Positions 46,001 to 61,000 of a stretch of DNA of 64,000 bases are shown here, in pieces (within the stretch, counting starts at the first letter, position 1; every line of letters begins with the position of its first letter). The stretch spans positions 29,836 through 93,835 of the forward strand of contig NW_017211629.1 of assembly GCF_001704415.2 (NCBI RefSeq), read 5' to 3'. The notes under the pieces were generated by a model. The model saw nothing but the letters and a program-made list of their open reading frames with translations, did not search any database and was not told the origin of the DNA. The stretch is from Capra hircus. Taxonomy: Eukaryota; Chordata; Mammalia; Artiodactyla; Bovidae. The translations under genes and the position numbers were made by a program.

Positions 46001-49000
46001 GGAAGTTTGTGGGCCATGGTCGTCTTTATTCATTGTGCATTTGTTTTCTTTTCTGTTGTGTTTTTTGTTTTGCTTTCTTTGCGTTGTGTTTCTGTTTTGT
46101 TTTATTTACCTTCGAAAGAGAATGTCTGTCTCTATGCCACAGTGTATGTATGGCTATACATACACACCGCATATATCTCTACACACATATGGCTTTATGA
46201 ATAAAGAGTGTGTCACTGCTTAACATATAGACACTCTTATATTTGTATCATTAACTTTTAAAGTATCTCAGTTGTATCATAAAGTGTGGTTGGTTTTGGG
46301 CAAACTTTTCTTGGAAAATACTTTCCTTTAAGGTAAGACCAATGAAGTAGCTTTGATGGTAAGGTGTTTGTTTTTTTTTTTTTTTTCTTTTCATCTCCAT
46401 TCTCTTCCTAGCGTGCAATGATGCGCTTCTCAGAGTTGGAGATGAAAGAGCGAGAAGGTGGCCACCCCCCAACCAAGGACTCCGAGGTGTGCAAATTCAG
46501 CCCCACTGACTGGGAAAGGTTGAAAGGAAGTCAGGACAAAAAGCCAAAGTCGGTCGCCCTGGAGGAGGCCATTGCCGACCAGAACGACACTGAGAGATGT
46601 AAGTGAACCCCAGTGGCTTGTGTGTGGTACCATGTTGGTGAGAACAGGGCGATTTGGCTGTTTTATACATGAGGCTCGTATGAGACATTGTTTCCTGGGA
46701 TGTGTCTCCTTTCCCAGAGAAGCATTGGTCCCATAGTTAATAACAGTGTAATACAATAGAGCAGAGGAATGGCAATGCAAGACCTCAAGCACAGCAAGTA
46801 TTTTATAGCAGGTAGGAGTACGGGTTTTTAGTAGCAGTGGAATGAATGACACTTGCAGCCAGAGCCAGACCTTCCATAGCAATGGTCTCCTCTAGTAGGA
46901 AATGGAGTGTCCTCGTCTTCTCCCTCCAAAAGCAGAAGTTTCGCTAAAATGGGATGAGGGCTGATGAAGGCACCAGCAAGAAGAGCATAGTTATTTTCTG
47001 TGGCAGGTTTGTTTGCAGCCATTAGGAGTTGACAGCACACTCCAAGGGCGTGGGATAAACAAGGGGGGGTGTTTATCACACCCCACTAGACAGGGGGTGT
47101 CTTATGTTATGGAGGCAGAATTGGAGAGAAAGCTGGGGCTTGCCTTGAGTCACTCTTCTGTCCCAACCACTGCTCCTCCACTGGGGTTGACTTTGGGATG
47201 TGTTCTCAACTTCCTGAGCTCAGGAGGTATGTTGGCAGCCAGTGGAGGTCTTTGCCTGTTTTCTTCAGTGTGCGTGCTTGGGGTCTGCAGCCCACTCCCG
47301 ACCCCAGAGACCTCACCAGTGATGGTGAATGAGGGCATGAGGTGAACATAGAGGTCAGGGTGGGTGCAGAATCCTCCTGAGACAGGACGGTTGGGGATGG
47401 TGGGCACATTTGGGAGGTCTGGGTCCTTGGACGTTGTAGGTGGGAACAGGGTGATTCAGCTCCCAGCGCTGAGGGAGTTGAGAGGAAGCAATACGATTCT
47501 GATGGCTCGACGTCTGGGTGGCAGCTGCTCAGAGAACGGGTCTGTCTAGCCATCCTTGCCAGCCATGGATCTCCGGGCCAGGATTCTGGGTGAGCCACAC
47601 CAGGACCAGCTGGTTCTGCATGGTCTCGAAGGGTGCTTCTCTAGGGAGGGGGACCAGGGTCTGCCTGTTCTGGGGGGATGGTGAGGGAAAGTGGAGGAAG
47701 GGAGCAGGAAGTTAGCTGGCCTCGAGTCTTCTTGCCCTTTTTTCCAGCAACATGGCCAGACCCAGGGTGGCCACTACCCCTCACATCTCAGTAGCTTTAC
47801 TTCAGCCTTCTTCCCAGAGAAGTTAATGTGTCCTTCCCCATCTTGCCTGCTGAGCCTCAAGACAAGGCTGGTGGGGAGCAGGGCTTGAGCCCCAGTTGAC
47901 TTGGAAAGCCGCCTCACCAACCTCCCACCCCCCACTACCACTTCCGAGCTCAGGGCATGGGTCTCTTCCTGGAGCACCCAGGACATGATCCAGTGAGTCA
48001 TTGAATCACTGCCACCATGGGAGGGCAGGAGGAGGGTTGGGGAAGGTGAGGAGCTCCGTTTGCCTTCTGGAGACTTGTGGTTTGTAGTCGGTTGAGAAGG
48101 TTCACCTAATTAAAGGAGCCATTGTCCTTACTGCCGCCTCCGAATCCACAGCACAGCAGGTGTTCAGTCCATTCAACTGGAAATTAATGGGCCTTCCTGT
48201 CCTTGAACCATCATATCTTGAGCCCATGCTGGCTCAGAGGGTCCTTCTAATGGGTGTCAGTGTGGTTGAGAGCCACAGAGTGAGCCTGTGGGAGCTGGGG
48301 TGGGCTGGGGTCATGAGAGGTCCAGACGTCTCTGTCTGCCTTCCCCCTCCTGAGGTAGCCTCCCCCATGAGTGACCAAGTGCTTCTAAGATGGTGGGGCT
48401 TGCAAGTGGCTTGTTCCGAAAAAAAGTGGATTAACTTAAAAATACGGTGGCCAGGATTTTCATTTATTATGATCACTGTTCTTTATGATTGCAGGGGTGG
48501 CTGAGTTCAATTTTATTTTGGAAGTTCACCAAATGAGTTTGGAGGTTCCTCAAACCGGGAAGTTCATTATTACTAGGAACCCTCAGTGACATTTGAAAAT
48601 GGGGTGGGACAAGGAGGCCTTAGCCCCTTTGTTCTTGAACTTGAAATGACTGTCTCCTTTGCCAACTGCTTGGCCGGGACAGACCTAAGACCTGCTCGGT
48701 TGCAGTGCTGGGCCAGAACTGGAGGAAACCTCAGTCAAGGGGCTTCATGTAACTTCTTAGCCCAGGGAACTTCCTTCCATATGAGCATCTGTACATTTGT
48801 AAACTACTTTAATTTGAAACAGAGATTCCCTAGGCTCCCTCTGTAGAGGGTATAAGTTTTAACAAGGTTAGCCTTTACTGGTGGTGCTATACTTAAGCTG
48901 TAGAGAAGGGGATTTCAATTGTGGGGAGCCCTCCAACATCTCAGAACCCTCCCACCTTGTTTAGGCCTCACTGGGCATGGCTCAACAATGGTAAGGGTGC

Positions 49001-52000
49001 TTTGTTGCCACGGTGACTTGTAAATGTTGCTATGGTGATGCTTCTCTGAGGTGATGCTATGGCACAACCATGATAAATTATGGGATGTATGTGTTGTGAG
49101 TCATATGACCGCACTGCAGGGAGCAAGTGTTAAACCTCAAACAACACAGCCATGTTCACACTTGCTTAGACTAGATGGCCAAGGGCCCATGGGCTTCCCG
49201 CTTTTAGGAAGACCAAAAAGTAGCAGTGATGGCAAAACCTGATGGTTGGGATCCCCATATATCTCTCCATCTCCTTTACCCTCAAGGGTAGTCCACTGGG
49301 CCCTGTGTAGTCCTGTGGTTAAAACAGTGATTGAGAAGCTCCAGGTGACAGAAGAGTCTCTCCCCCATAGGTGGTGGCCATGGGTATCTTGGCCAGTCAG
49401 AGTCGATGTCCTTCAGGGTTCTTCAGGGTTATTATTGGCCTGGGTAAGGTCACACTAGCATAAGGTCTTGTGGGGCCTTAACTGAGAAGAATTGAGATCT
49501 TTGCCCTGAAAGACTCAGGAGTTTGGGGGAAGACTGGATGGACCTGTTTGGGAAAAGATCCTCTCACCTAATGGGGAAGAAAAACAACTAAGCGATGTGC
49601 ATGGGGGGATGATTTCAGTGAGCCCTGACTTGAGCAGTGGAAATTTCCTGAGTAATAGTCCAGGATAAGGAGCCATGGACATTATACCATGGGGTCCCTG
49701 GGGACAAAGGACCATTGGGAAGGTCAGGTGCAGGAGCGCCCTCCCTAGCCGAGTGTGTGTGACGCACTCCTGGTCCTGGGGGGTGAAGGTGTACCCTCTG
49801 CACCCAGGCAGCTTTTACCAGATGGGAAGCCTAGAGGAGCCCCCAGGAGGGGTCTGACTCACTGGGGTGCACTTACTCTTCTAGGAACAGAGGGAAGAGC
49901 TTCCACAGTCACTGCCTGCCCACACCTGAGAAACTGTCATCATAGATCCCCCAAGTGGTTTTCTATGGGCAAGAAATACTGGCCTTTTGTAGCCAAAGAT
50001 ATAAAGTAATTTCACTGTTAACCAAGGTAGCTGGCCTTGAGGGTGAAAACTTAGATGGAAAACCTTCTCCCTGAGCAAGATGCCTCCCTAGATAGATTGA
50101 GACTGTTACACATACAGGGTTAAAATGTAATAGGTGAAAGTGGAATCAGAAACACTGAGAGTAGACAGCTTCTTCATGTGATTGGGGACATCTCAGATGG
50201 GCAGGGCCCCACAGTGACGGCATTCGCTGACATCACCCAGTTACCTCTCCTTCCAAACCACCGAGTTGGAACCATCTTTCCTAGCTAAAGTAGGTGGGGG
50301 GAAACTCACTTTGAATGAACTTTAAAATTGGACATGGGGGTTCGTAAAGTAGCGGTTACACTTCTCCATGGGTCCCCTTCCATGGGGCTTTTAGGAAAGG
50401 CTGTTTGAACCAGAGAAGTCCAGTGGTGTAACCAGGAGGGCTCACCTCTTAAGACAGCGTACATTTCAGGCCTGAAATTCACGCTGCTCTGAAAATCTTG
50501 GCATCTTTTGGTTAAAGGAATTTTTCCAGCCTTTCCCTGTGTTTCTGAAGCCCACCCACAGGAGGAGGCTTGCAGTAACACTCCCACTGTACAACTGAAG
50601 GGGGCCGAGTTGTAAAGAGGCGCTGTTCCTGCCAGAGTGGTTCAGAGGGTCACAGAGCAGCCAGAGAGAGAGCTGCAGCGCACCCTCTTCCCAGGCCCTC
50701 AGTGATCTGGACTATATCCCCTGGAGCACAGGCCAGGAGTCTGGGATTTTTCCTGCTGCCATGACAGGAGACCCAGGCAGTTGAGGTGATTCCACCATTC
50801 CTTGGCAAAGGTAGACGGGGATCTGTCCCACCTTGGGATGCCCTTGGAGAAAAGGTCAATGGGTTCTAGCATTGAGAACATAGGCCAGGCTAGCCAAGGC
50901 CAGGGTGAAATTTGTCCCCACAACTGACTGCCATTAAATGCTGGGAATGCCCCCACAAGAGGTTGATTAGGGGGCTAGCCAGCTGGGCAGAAATGTGATA
51001 TATGGGAACATGAAGAGTGTGTCTGTGATTTCATTTAGAAAGATGTGCTCAAGGCGCTTAGCTTGGGTGTTAACGGAAATACCAAAGTCATACATCCTCC
51101 CCGCCCCCCGCGCCCCACCCCCCACCCCGTGATGGTCAGGGTCATCTTAGGGGAACACCTTAACATCACAGCAATCATTATGGAATTATTTGTGTGCTAG
51201 GAAAAAACACGATCAGCAATGCAATCAAACTGTTCTTTGGCTGGAGCAAAAGTGAGGAGTGATGTGAGGCTGGGGTGATTGGAAGAAAAGCCCCAAGTGG
51301 TGCTAGGTTGAGTGGAGGGAGCCGAAGCAAGCAGGGCTGGGGTGTGAGCGGTTTAGCCCCGAGTGAAGGGGGTGGAGTCTCGTCTTTGGAACATGAAGGA
51401 GTGCCCCGCCCCCCCTGTGGGTAGCAGTGAAATGCTTTCCCTGCAATGGTTGTGGAAAGAGGGCACAGGGACTTGTAGTGATCTGGTTGAGTTCTTTGAA
51501 ACTGCCCTTCATCTTTGTACACACAACAGGAAGCCTTGCCTTTGGCTTTGCCAGGCTTCCTCCTCCCTTGGTCTCCCAGCCTCCCACCATTCTTGCCCTG
51601 CCCTCTTCACCCTTGCCCCTGCTGACCAAAGTGAACATTGGTTTTGTCCCTGTGCCTGTGGCATTTGGGGACATTTGGTCTGTTTATTACATCATCCTTT
51701 TATTTCAAAATAATGACCTCAGCAGCTGTTTCTATAGAGACTGGTAGCTCAGCCCTGGCTTAAGCTTGCTGCGGGCTCACCCACCCACAGTTGGTAAAGG
51801 TCCAGGAGGGGACCTGAGTGCCATCAAAGTTGACCAACTGGGAGGTGGCAGGCAGGCAGTTCTCTCCTGTGCTTAGAAGAGTGAATTGATGCCTCATCTT
51901 GACTTTCTCCGACCTCAACTATGGACATGGAGAAGGGCAGTAGTGAGTGTCCCACACCCCTCATTTTCTGGGCAGAGTATCTTCAGCTGTCCTTCCTTTG

Positions 52001-55000
52001 GGACATGGTCTTTCCGAGGGTCTTGTGCTTGCAGCACAGGAGATCCCCAGTCTCCAAAGGAGAGTCTGTTGGTAGCAGATTACCTCGGGCGTAGGGGGCC
52101 ACGGCGTCGGGATCCGGCGCGTAGGAATCCCGTCTGCTCCCCTGCCCTCCCGGTGACCTTTGTTCCTTCCTCCCCTGTTCTCCCCACCCACCCACCCCCA
52201 GGCGATTATAGTGCCGGAAGCAAACACGACCCCTTCGAAGCCCCAGAAGACAAAGATGTTTCCGTGGAGAAATACTTCCTGGACCGGCAGCCGGTGAGCG
52301 ATCCCTCCGCCGACCAGGCCACCCCAGACATGCCGCACAGCCCCACCCTCCGGGTGGACAGAAAGCACAAGGTCTCAGGGGATAGCAGCCACACTGAGAC
52401 CACTGTGGAAGAGCTCCCTGAGGACCCGCTGCTGAAAGCCAAGCGAAGACGGGTCTCCAAAGGTGAGCTCGGCCTGGCTTCCGCAGGGCACTCGGGGGAA
52501 GTAAAGTCCGGGGGTGGAGCAGTGGAAGGTTCCAATCCCACCTTGGAGCCCTGGGGCAAGCCACTCACACCTCCCCCGTCCCAAGCCAGGTACAGGAACC
52601 CAAAGATGACCAAAGGCAAATAGGCCCCCCCCCCCACTTGGTTCCACAGTGACCACACCCCTCCCCTCCCCTCCCCCACCCCGTCAGTGATGTATAAGAC
52701 AGTTTGTTCCCCGCCCCAGGGGGCTTTTTGATTAATTTGTAGTTATTTCTCCATTAGATGACTGGCCTGAGAGGGAAATGACAAACAGTTCCTCTAACCA
52801 CTTAGAAGAGCCACATTATAGTGAGCTGACCAACCTGAAGGTGTGCATTGAATTAACAGGGCTCCATCCCAAAAAGCAACGCCACTTGCTGCACCTTAGA
52901 GAACGGTGGGAGCAGCAGGTGTCGGCAGCAGAGAGCAAACCTGGCCGGCAGGGCAGGAAGGAAGTGACCCAGGCAGCTCAGCCTGAGGTTGCCGCCCAGG
53001 GCAATAACGTCTCCGAAGAGAAACCTGGCAGGAAAAGGGCAGAAGCCAAAGGCAACAGAACCTGGTCGGAAGAGTCCCTCAAATCCAGTGACAGTGAACA
53101 AGGTATGCATGGGGTTTTGGGGGGGGGGTCCTGGAGGATGGGTCACCTGCCCTCTGTGGGAAAGGGCCCTGGAGGGCACCTGAGCTCCATCTAAGTTGAC
53201 AGAGTAGCATGTGGCAGGTGGGGAGTTACTCCATGAGGTCCTTTCAGATGAGGTCCTTTCAGCCTCCACGCTTCCTTCTGGAATATACCGTGAGGAGGGA
53301 GCTCCATTTCCTGGGCTGCACCTCACCCGGCTCATGGCTGGGCAAGGAAGGGAAGCCCTGGGTGAACCCTCATTCCAGGCTCAGGCAGTCCCCAGTTTCC
53401 ACGTTCCAAACACCCAAGGCCCCCTATGGGTGGGGGCTGGAGAGCCGGAAGGGCTGGATTCTGCCCCCCTCGTCCGGGCCCTTTGAAACAACTTGCCATT
53501 TGGCATTTGAATGTGGGATAATTAAAATATTAATGCTTTGAAAACATAATTGGTATATCTTTAAAAACTGAAGCCGCTCCAGTGATCAGAGGTAACAATG
53601 GGCTTTTCTTTCCGCACCGTGTAACGCCTGCTTTTTCTCTCCCCACCCCCTGCCTCCCGCTCGCCCGCCCCCCCCCTCCGGATTTAGGTTTGCCTGTGTT
53701 CTCCGGCTCTCCGCCCATGAGGAGCTTTTCATCCACCAATTTAACCGGCAGAAAGCAGAGTCAGCCAAGCTGTACGGCAGGCTCGAGGCTGCCTGCCAAA
53801 CAGCAGAAAATTAAAGAAAGCCAGAAGACAGATGTGCTGTGCACGGACGAAGAGGAGGATTGCCAGGCTGCCTCCCTGCTGCAGAGATACCCCGACAACA
53901 GCGAGAAACCATCCGGGAAGCGACTGTGCAAAACCAAGCATTTGATCCCGCAGGAGCCCAGGCGGAGCTTGCCGCTGCCAGGGGACTACTACGTGGAGAA
54001 TGCCGATGGCAAGGTACCTCTTGCCCCTGGCACTCCCCCCTGGGTCGTACCAGCGCATCCTGCCTGCCCGCTTCTCCGCTTCTGGGGACAAAGGTTTCCT
54101 TTTCCTGAACACCTTCCCCCAAAATGTCACTGCCCTGTCCTTAGGGGGCCTGTCTCCTGGGTGGTGCTAAAGAAAACCCAACCCCTTCTTCCCCCACCCC
54201 CATCCCCACACAAAAGAGGTGGGGGAAAGCGCTATGGCGGAAGGACATCCCACAATGTGTGCGCTGCCCACTTTCTTGGTAGGTGACCGTCCGGAGGTTC
54301 CGAAAACGGCCTGAGCCCAGTTCTGACTATGATCTGTCACCGGCCAAGCAAGACCAGAAGCCCCTGGACCGTCTGCAGCAACTGCTACCAGTTGCGCAGA
54401 CGTCACAGCTGCCCCGCTCAAGTTCTCCGCCAGAGGCCACCCAGTCCCGCCCGATGCCACCAGAAGCGCGGAGGCTTATTGTCAATAAGAATGCAGGCGA
54501 GACGCTCCTGCAGCGGGCTGCCCGGCTGGGCTACGAGGTGAGCATCCTAGTGGGTGCGCTGGATACCGGCCGCTGCTCCGGGGGGTGGGGGCCCCATTGG
54601 CAGGGGCGGGGGCTGGAACCTCAGAGCCCAACTCTCCTCCACGTGGGGGGCTGGGCTGGGTGTTCCAACGGGATGTTTGCGTTAGCCCCGGCTCACGCTG
54701 CCGGCTCTTTGGTGGCTTGTTCAGTTGCGGTGTGAAAGGAAAAGCCTCTCTGATGTTTACTTCGTGTTCGGGCAAGTAGGCTGCTTCAGCATCTTCCAGT
54801 CTGTCTCACTTATCTCTGATATAAAATCTGACCTAACCCAGGGCTTGGCGACTAGGGGAATTTTAATGAGCCCTTTTGGATTCTGATTAGCAAGGGGGAG
54901 AGAAGTTATTAACTCTACTTTTGGCTGCTGCACTGTTTGGAGGCAGTGATGCCTCCGCCCCCGCCCCCCGCTCATCCCCGGGGGGTAACAGCAGGAAATG

Positions 55001-58000
55001 TTTGTTCAGAGTAGGGGTGGTGATGGGGCAGACCTGAGGGGTCTCTTTGACCGGGTACTGGAGCTCAGGGCTGATGGGAGAGGGGGTTTGATCCTTATCC
55101 AAAAGTCCTGGTCCACACCGCTGTATCCCAACCCAAACCCAGCACAGCTGATGACAACCATAACCTCTACTGCCAGGGCAATATAGATAGAAAGATAACT
55201 GATATCTTTCTAAGCCTGTGTGATCCGCTGTAACTCCCTTCACCCTTGTAAGGGAGGCATCCTGATGTGGCAGTAGCTACTACTAGCCCACTTCCAGATG
55301 AGGAGACTGAGCCTCAGGGGTTAACTGATACTGGCAATCTACAGTCTGGCTCCACAGCCCACCCTCCCCCACCATGCTCCTCACCAAGACTGGCTCACAT
55401 TGGAATTGCCCTTTTTACAGTTTAGAACCTCTGTGAGATAGATGACTCCTTCTGCCCTGTGCTCCTCCCCCACCGCACTTGTCAGCTGCAATTGTGATGT
55501 AATAGCCCACAGGGCAGAGGCATTTTTTCAAGCTGGCATCAGCCCTCTGGGAGTTGAATGGTCATAGTAAAATGTGGCTCAGCAGGCTGAGCGCGTGGAG
55601 GTGTGGACTAGCACTGGGGTGGCAGGACCCGTGCGGGCCAGGAACCCTGGCTCCCCCACCCCCAGCTCCCACACTCCCAGCCAGCTCTGTGGAACCCCTG
55701 TCCCCTTGTCCACAATGCCCTAAGCCCTTTGAGATATGTCCACCTCAGCCCCCCAAGGCATGACTGTTGGTGGGACGTTGAAAGCACCTGTGCTTAGTTC
55801 AAGGCTTGAATGTGCTGCTGTTTATATCTACATGTCTTTTGGAGGTCTCTCCATTCATTAGCTAGAGAGAACTTTCTGGTGGTTCACACAGTTACTTTAA
55901 GATGAAGTCCAAGGAGCACCCAAGTGGTTTTCCCAAGAGCAGAGAACAACAGCACCTAGGTGGACAGAGTGGCTGTTGGACATGGTGCTAAGCTAGGCCC
56001 CATGTGCCAAGTATTTGCTGAGTACTAGTTGTGGTTGAGAACATACACTCCTGGTATGGGGGGTAGGGTAGGAAGCCTGCTTGGCATCATTTCCACCAGT
56101 CTCCCTTTGGGACCAGAGACTTCAAGAGACCCTTGTTGGTCTTTTAAGAAAGTTTCCATTTTTGTTTGGTGACTCTGAGGTCTGGACCAAGGGGCACTTG
56201 ATCCATACTTTTTTACCCTACCTGGCCTTCGATTGTACAGGAGGCCATGGGAATGTTTGTGGTCAGACTTGGTTTTCTTCAAATGTACATTTCAACATGT
56301 AGGTTATACACTGATTATCACCAGTTTTGATACTGATCATTGTGACTTGTAGATGAATGCTTTCAACTTTTTTATCCAATTTTCTGGGATTTCCTAGGCA
56401 GAATTTCAAATGTTGGGATGATGGCCCAGTTGGGAGATTTGACAATTTAAACCTTTCAACATTGAAGGATAGTTTACTTAACCAAATAAGGGTGTGCTTT
56501 GAACACACCTGGGGAGGGTTTTCCTGAAGTTTTGTCTTTACCATTCATTGTTGGTGATTTTCTGCTTATACCATGTTGCAGTAAAGGCAATCTGAGCTTT
56601 ATGTCATAATGATCTGGTTCTGGAGACACACTCTGGCTTCAGATCTGCTTTCAATAGATTACTTGCATGGCCAGAGACCTCAAACCTTTCTTTCTCCAGA
56701 AAAAGGCTTCTGCTGCTTAGGCTAAAATCCCAACGTGCAACCCCATGCGTGTGTGCTTAGTGGTAATGGTTAAATTTTCTATGAATTGAATAAATCATGT
56801 TTTTAAAAAAGTTAATGAGGCATTTAATTAATTAACAATGTCGGGTTTATGGCCTGTATGGTTACATTTTGCGGTTAATGGCGTTCAGCTTATAGCCACT
56901 TAACAGAGAGTTGTCCAACAAAAACAGTTCGATTTTGTTTGGAAATGGGTGGGCTGCCCTTCAAACACTCCCATTTCTAGCAGAGAAAATAAACCAAGAG
57001 ATGTGTTGGGCAGACAGACTTGCTTGACCTCGTCACCTTTCTCTCTGTTGGTAACAGTGGTTGCCATCCGTTTAGAGACCAGCTCCCTCCCAGCTAGGAG
57101 AGTGTGGTTAGCCCACTGACCCCAATAGAGATGGCCTGTGGGATGTTCATCATGGATAGATTGCATCCCTTGGGCCTTTTGAATCTTGCCAGCCAACCAG
57201 CTACCAAAGACTTGAATTACAGGTCTAGTACTTCATGTTAATTGAACTTGGGGTTTAATTTCTCTGGGCCTCAATTTCTCTTAAGTGTTCAATGAGGATA
57301 GTACTACCTTCCTTTCCTGACATCTCCTGGGTTCCCGTGGGATGATGGAAGACGTCCTTATCTGGGGCAACGAGAAGCACTGTGTAAATAGCAGCATCAG
57401 CAAGGTTGCGTTAGATCAGACTGGGCTGTGGGGCTCCCGCTGCCTTTGCTGATGTTCTCCAGGAACAGAGATTTGACTTACCCGTCAACTTTGGTCTTTC
57501 ATTTCTAGGTCCCCTTGAATTGACCCTGGTAGCAATGAAGGTTTCCAGGTGAAGGTCATGATTGTCAGAGCAAATAAATCCCTGGTTGGTAGGACCCAGG
57601 CAGGCCACCAGGACTTGGGGTAAACTGATCTGTACACAACAGTTGGTGGCGTTCAGACCTGATCTGGAGCCACGTGACGGGGCCTCTTCCTGACTGGGGC
57701 ACGCAGCTCCATTAGCTTGCAGCCGTCCACTTGAGTCTGGCTACTGAGGGCCTACTAAGGGAGCAGCAGCTTCATGCAGTATCCTGGATACCAGGGCTCA
57801 GGATAGGTGGCTCAGAGGATTGTGGGCTTTCTGGCAGGTTGGGATGTGAACGAAGAAACACCTTCATGGGCCTTTTCCCTTCCCTTGTTTTGGAAGGGAG
57901 CTGCCACATTGACCTCACTGATGGCCAGGTTTACCAGCATGCCCCATTAGGTTCATGGACTAAGCAAATGGAACTTGCAAGTTTACTCACCAGTGAGTGG

Positions 58001-61000
58001 TCTCACCTTTGATTGGCATGTCCTCCGAAGGTCCTAAAAGGTTTTATAGAACCCATCTCACATCTACGGGTGGCTAGAATGGACCCTGTTATAGGTTACA
58101 CAGATGAGTTAGTTAAGAGTTGTGATAAGGAGATCTGCTCTGACCCTGTCCCATCCCCCTTTACCAAGTGGACTGTGCATTGGGCTGCCTGCACACTCTG
58201 CCTACCCCTGGCTCTCAGAACCTGGCTCTCTGCTGGGCATGACTTGGAAGAAAACAAGTATAACATGTTGTCTGGTGGCAAATGCTTTCGATGTGTTTGA
58301 AAACTTTCTTAATCAAGGTAATAAAACATTGAATAAATTACCGCTCTGCTAACTGGGAGCGGTTCATATTAATATTTTAACACACCAAAGAAGTAAGATT
58401 AATAACAGTGATTCTAACACACACTCTTAACACAGAACACCTTCGGGGAAGGGGGAAGGGTAGACTTGTTTTGTTTGCTTCCTGAAATGTGTAGGTTGTC
58501 GGGGGGAGGGGGGTGGATGAGGCATAATAGAGGGTGGGGTTATTTGGAGCATTTTGTGTCGTTCCTTGTGGATGGATAGAGAAAGCTTCTGTTTGATGCT
58601 ACTGAACATACAAATAGCATTTGAGGCCCAGGTTCTGATTTGGGGTCTTCACTGGGGGCGTGAGGATGTGGCTGACCTAGGTGTCTGTCCCTCCTTCTCT
58701 AACCTGAGGGATGTTCTTCAGCGGATTTCAGCCCTCTTTAAGCATCAGTCATCAATGCTTAAACACGTGTTGTCAGCTATTGCCACCGACAGAACAGACC
58801 AGTCAAGGGAGAATGGTCTATACTTGGCCTTGTGTCATCTAAGATGTTAGCAGCTGTTGCACCTCTGTATGGGCCATGCCAGCCCCTGGGCTGAGGGGTT
58901 TCATGGCTCTCTGAATACATTCTCTCAGCAGCCCTGTGGAAGCTTGGGAGAAGTTCAAGGGCAGCTTGCCCTAGGCCAGGCCACTGGGGCAGCAGAGCTC
59001 TAGACAACGCTGTTTGCATCTCCAAGCCCTTCCCACAAGCTTTTGCCCCCTCACCAGGACACCCACCGCACTTCAGTGAGCTGTTAGATCCAAGGATGTA
59101 TGCTTTTGAAAGTGGGCACTGCCAAGCTATGGACAGGCCACCCTTAGAAGGTTCACTGTGGTGGTCTGATGGCATCCCCTACCTTCTTCCCACAGGAAGT
59201 GGTCTTGTACTGCCTGGAGAATAAGATTTGTGATGTGAACCATCGAGACAACGCGGGTTACTGTGCCCTGCATGAAGCTTGTGCAAGGGGATGGCTCAAT
59301 ATTGTACGACACCTCCTTGAATATGGCGCTGATGTCAACTGCAGTGCCCAGGACGGGACCAGGTGAGTGGTGGGGAACCCCAGGAGGAAAGATGGAGTGT
59401 GAATACCATGTAAGCACACTGATGGAATCAGACATCTTTCTGGCAAATTTACATAGGTCTGTGTAAACTTAGTGATGCTCTCATGGACAGAAATCCCTGA
59501 AAATGTTGCACCTGCATGGATAATCAGGGGTGTTGCCTTTTAGGGCCCCAGACTCTTTACCAGCATCTATTCAATCACCATATTTAAAGTACATGTGCAT
59601 TGAAAGTCCCTGGAGTACAGACAGGGCCAGGGGCCAGTGGCTTCAGAGGATCTGCAGTGGTCACCCACACCCTGGCCCCCACTCTGTCCTTGACCTTGGT
59701 TTATTGGCCAGAGGCCCAGGTCTGAGTCAGCCCAAGCATCTTCTGGATTGTGCCTGGGATGCTACCAGGAGGCGGGGCACTAGGGCTTTCCTGACAGTCA
59801 TAAAATGAGCAAAACTAAAATGTATTTGGTGGTTCATGGTTTCCAAAAAGCATTCTTTCCAGATGGGACTGTGGGCTGTGTTCCCAATCCCAGTAGACAC
59901 AGGAAGGACTCTGGACCCTCCTGAGAACTCACCCTGCCTGCCGACTGCTTCTGAGCCATAGGGTTGATCATTGATCTCCAAGTTGGTTTCAGGAGAGGTT
60001 CTACTTTGCCCTAGTTTCTTTTAGAAATGGCAATCTTTTTTTTTTTTTTAATGGTATAAATAATTGCTTGTCATGTTGGCTTCCATGATATTGGGTTTTT
60101 TTTTTCCCTCATAAGTTATCTTCTTACAGTCTGTCACTATTTAAGTTCATTGGGAAAGTTTTCATCATGGCCTGAGATCCTCCTCAGGCTAAGTGGATTA
60201 AGAGAGATTTGCATTCGAGAATTAGGCCTGAGATAGTTTCTTCATCTGTCTTATAAAAGGTTAAGTGTAGAAATAATAATAGAGTGATTCATCATTTGAC
60301 AGTGGGCCAGTCACAGTGCCTCAGTTTCCCCATGTGGAATGGCAGTGACTGTACACTCCCCTCCTTGGTGAAACGGCGGCTTGACCACACAGTCCATTTT
60401 GCCTTTGTGTCGTTAGAGGCAAACATCATGTCCACAGATATAATCAATCCCCCACGCCTCTCTTAGGCCTCTCCACGATGCCGTCGAGAACGATCACTTG
60501 GAAATCGTCCGCTTGCTCCTTTCCTATGGTGCTGACCCCACCCTGGCTACGTACTCAGGTAGAACCATCATGAAAATGACCCACAGCGAACTTATGGAAA
60601 AGTTCTTAACAGGTATGACAGAGATCACAATGGTCTGGTTCGGGCATCTAGATGGGCCAGGTTCCCCCCACCCCCACCCCACCTCGTTTTACACTTAACT
60701 GGGAAAGTTGGCAGAACATTAGTCTGTCAAACAGATACATACTTGAGTGTTGCATGGGACGGCTGGGAAATTCTGAGCTGGCCAGGCCTAGCTTTTGTTT
60801 GGCAGGCAGGGGCGGTGAGGCGGACTGTCACTTGGGAAGGTAGATGCATATGCAGCTTATAGTTCGATACCTGGAGGCGTGTGCAGAGGGACTTGTCTGG
60901 AGATAAACCTACCAGCCCCAGCGTGAGATTCTTCCGACCTCCACCAGCATTTGCCTCCAGCCAGCAGGTGTTAACCTTGTTTCCCTCTCTCTCCAGATTA

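Noticed and set aside
51886..52623. A 245-codon frame read as a separate gene
   Set aside because: Only 52202-52462 is real, as a BCOR exon. The rest is intron read in the same frame by chance, and the exon boundaries are marked by clear splice sites.
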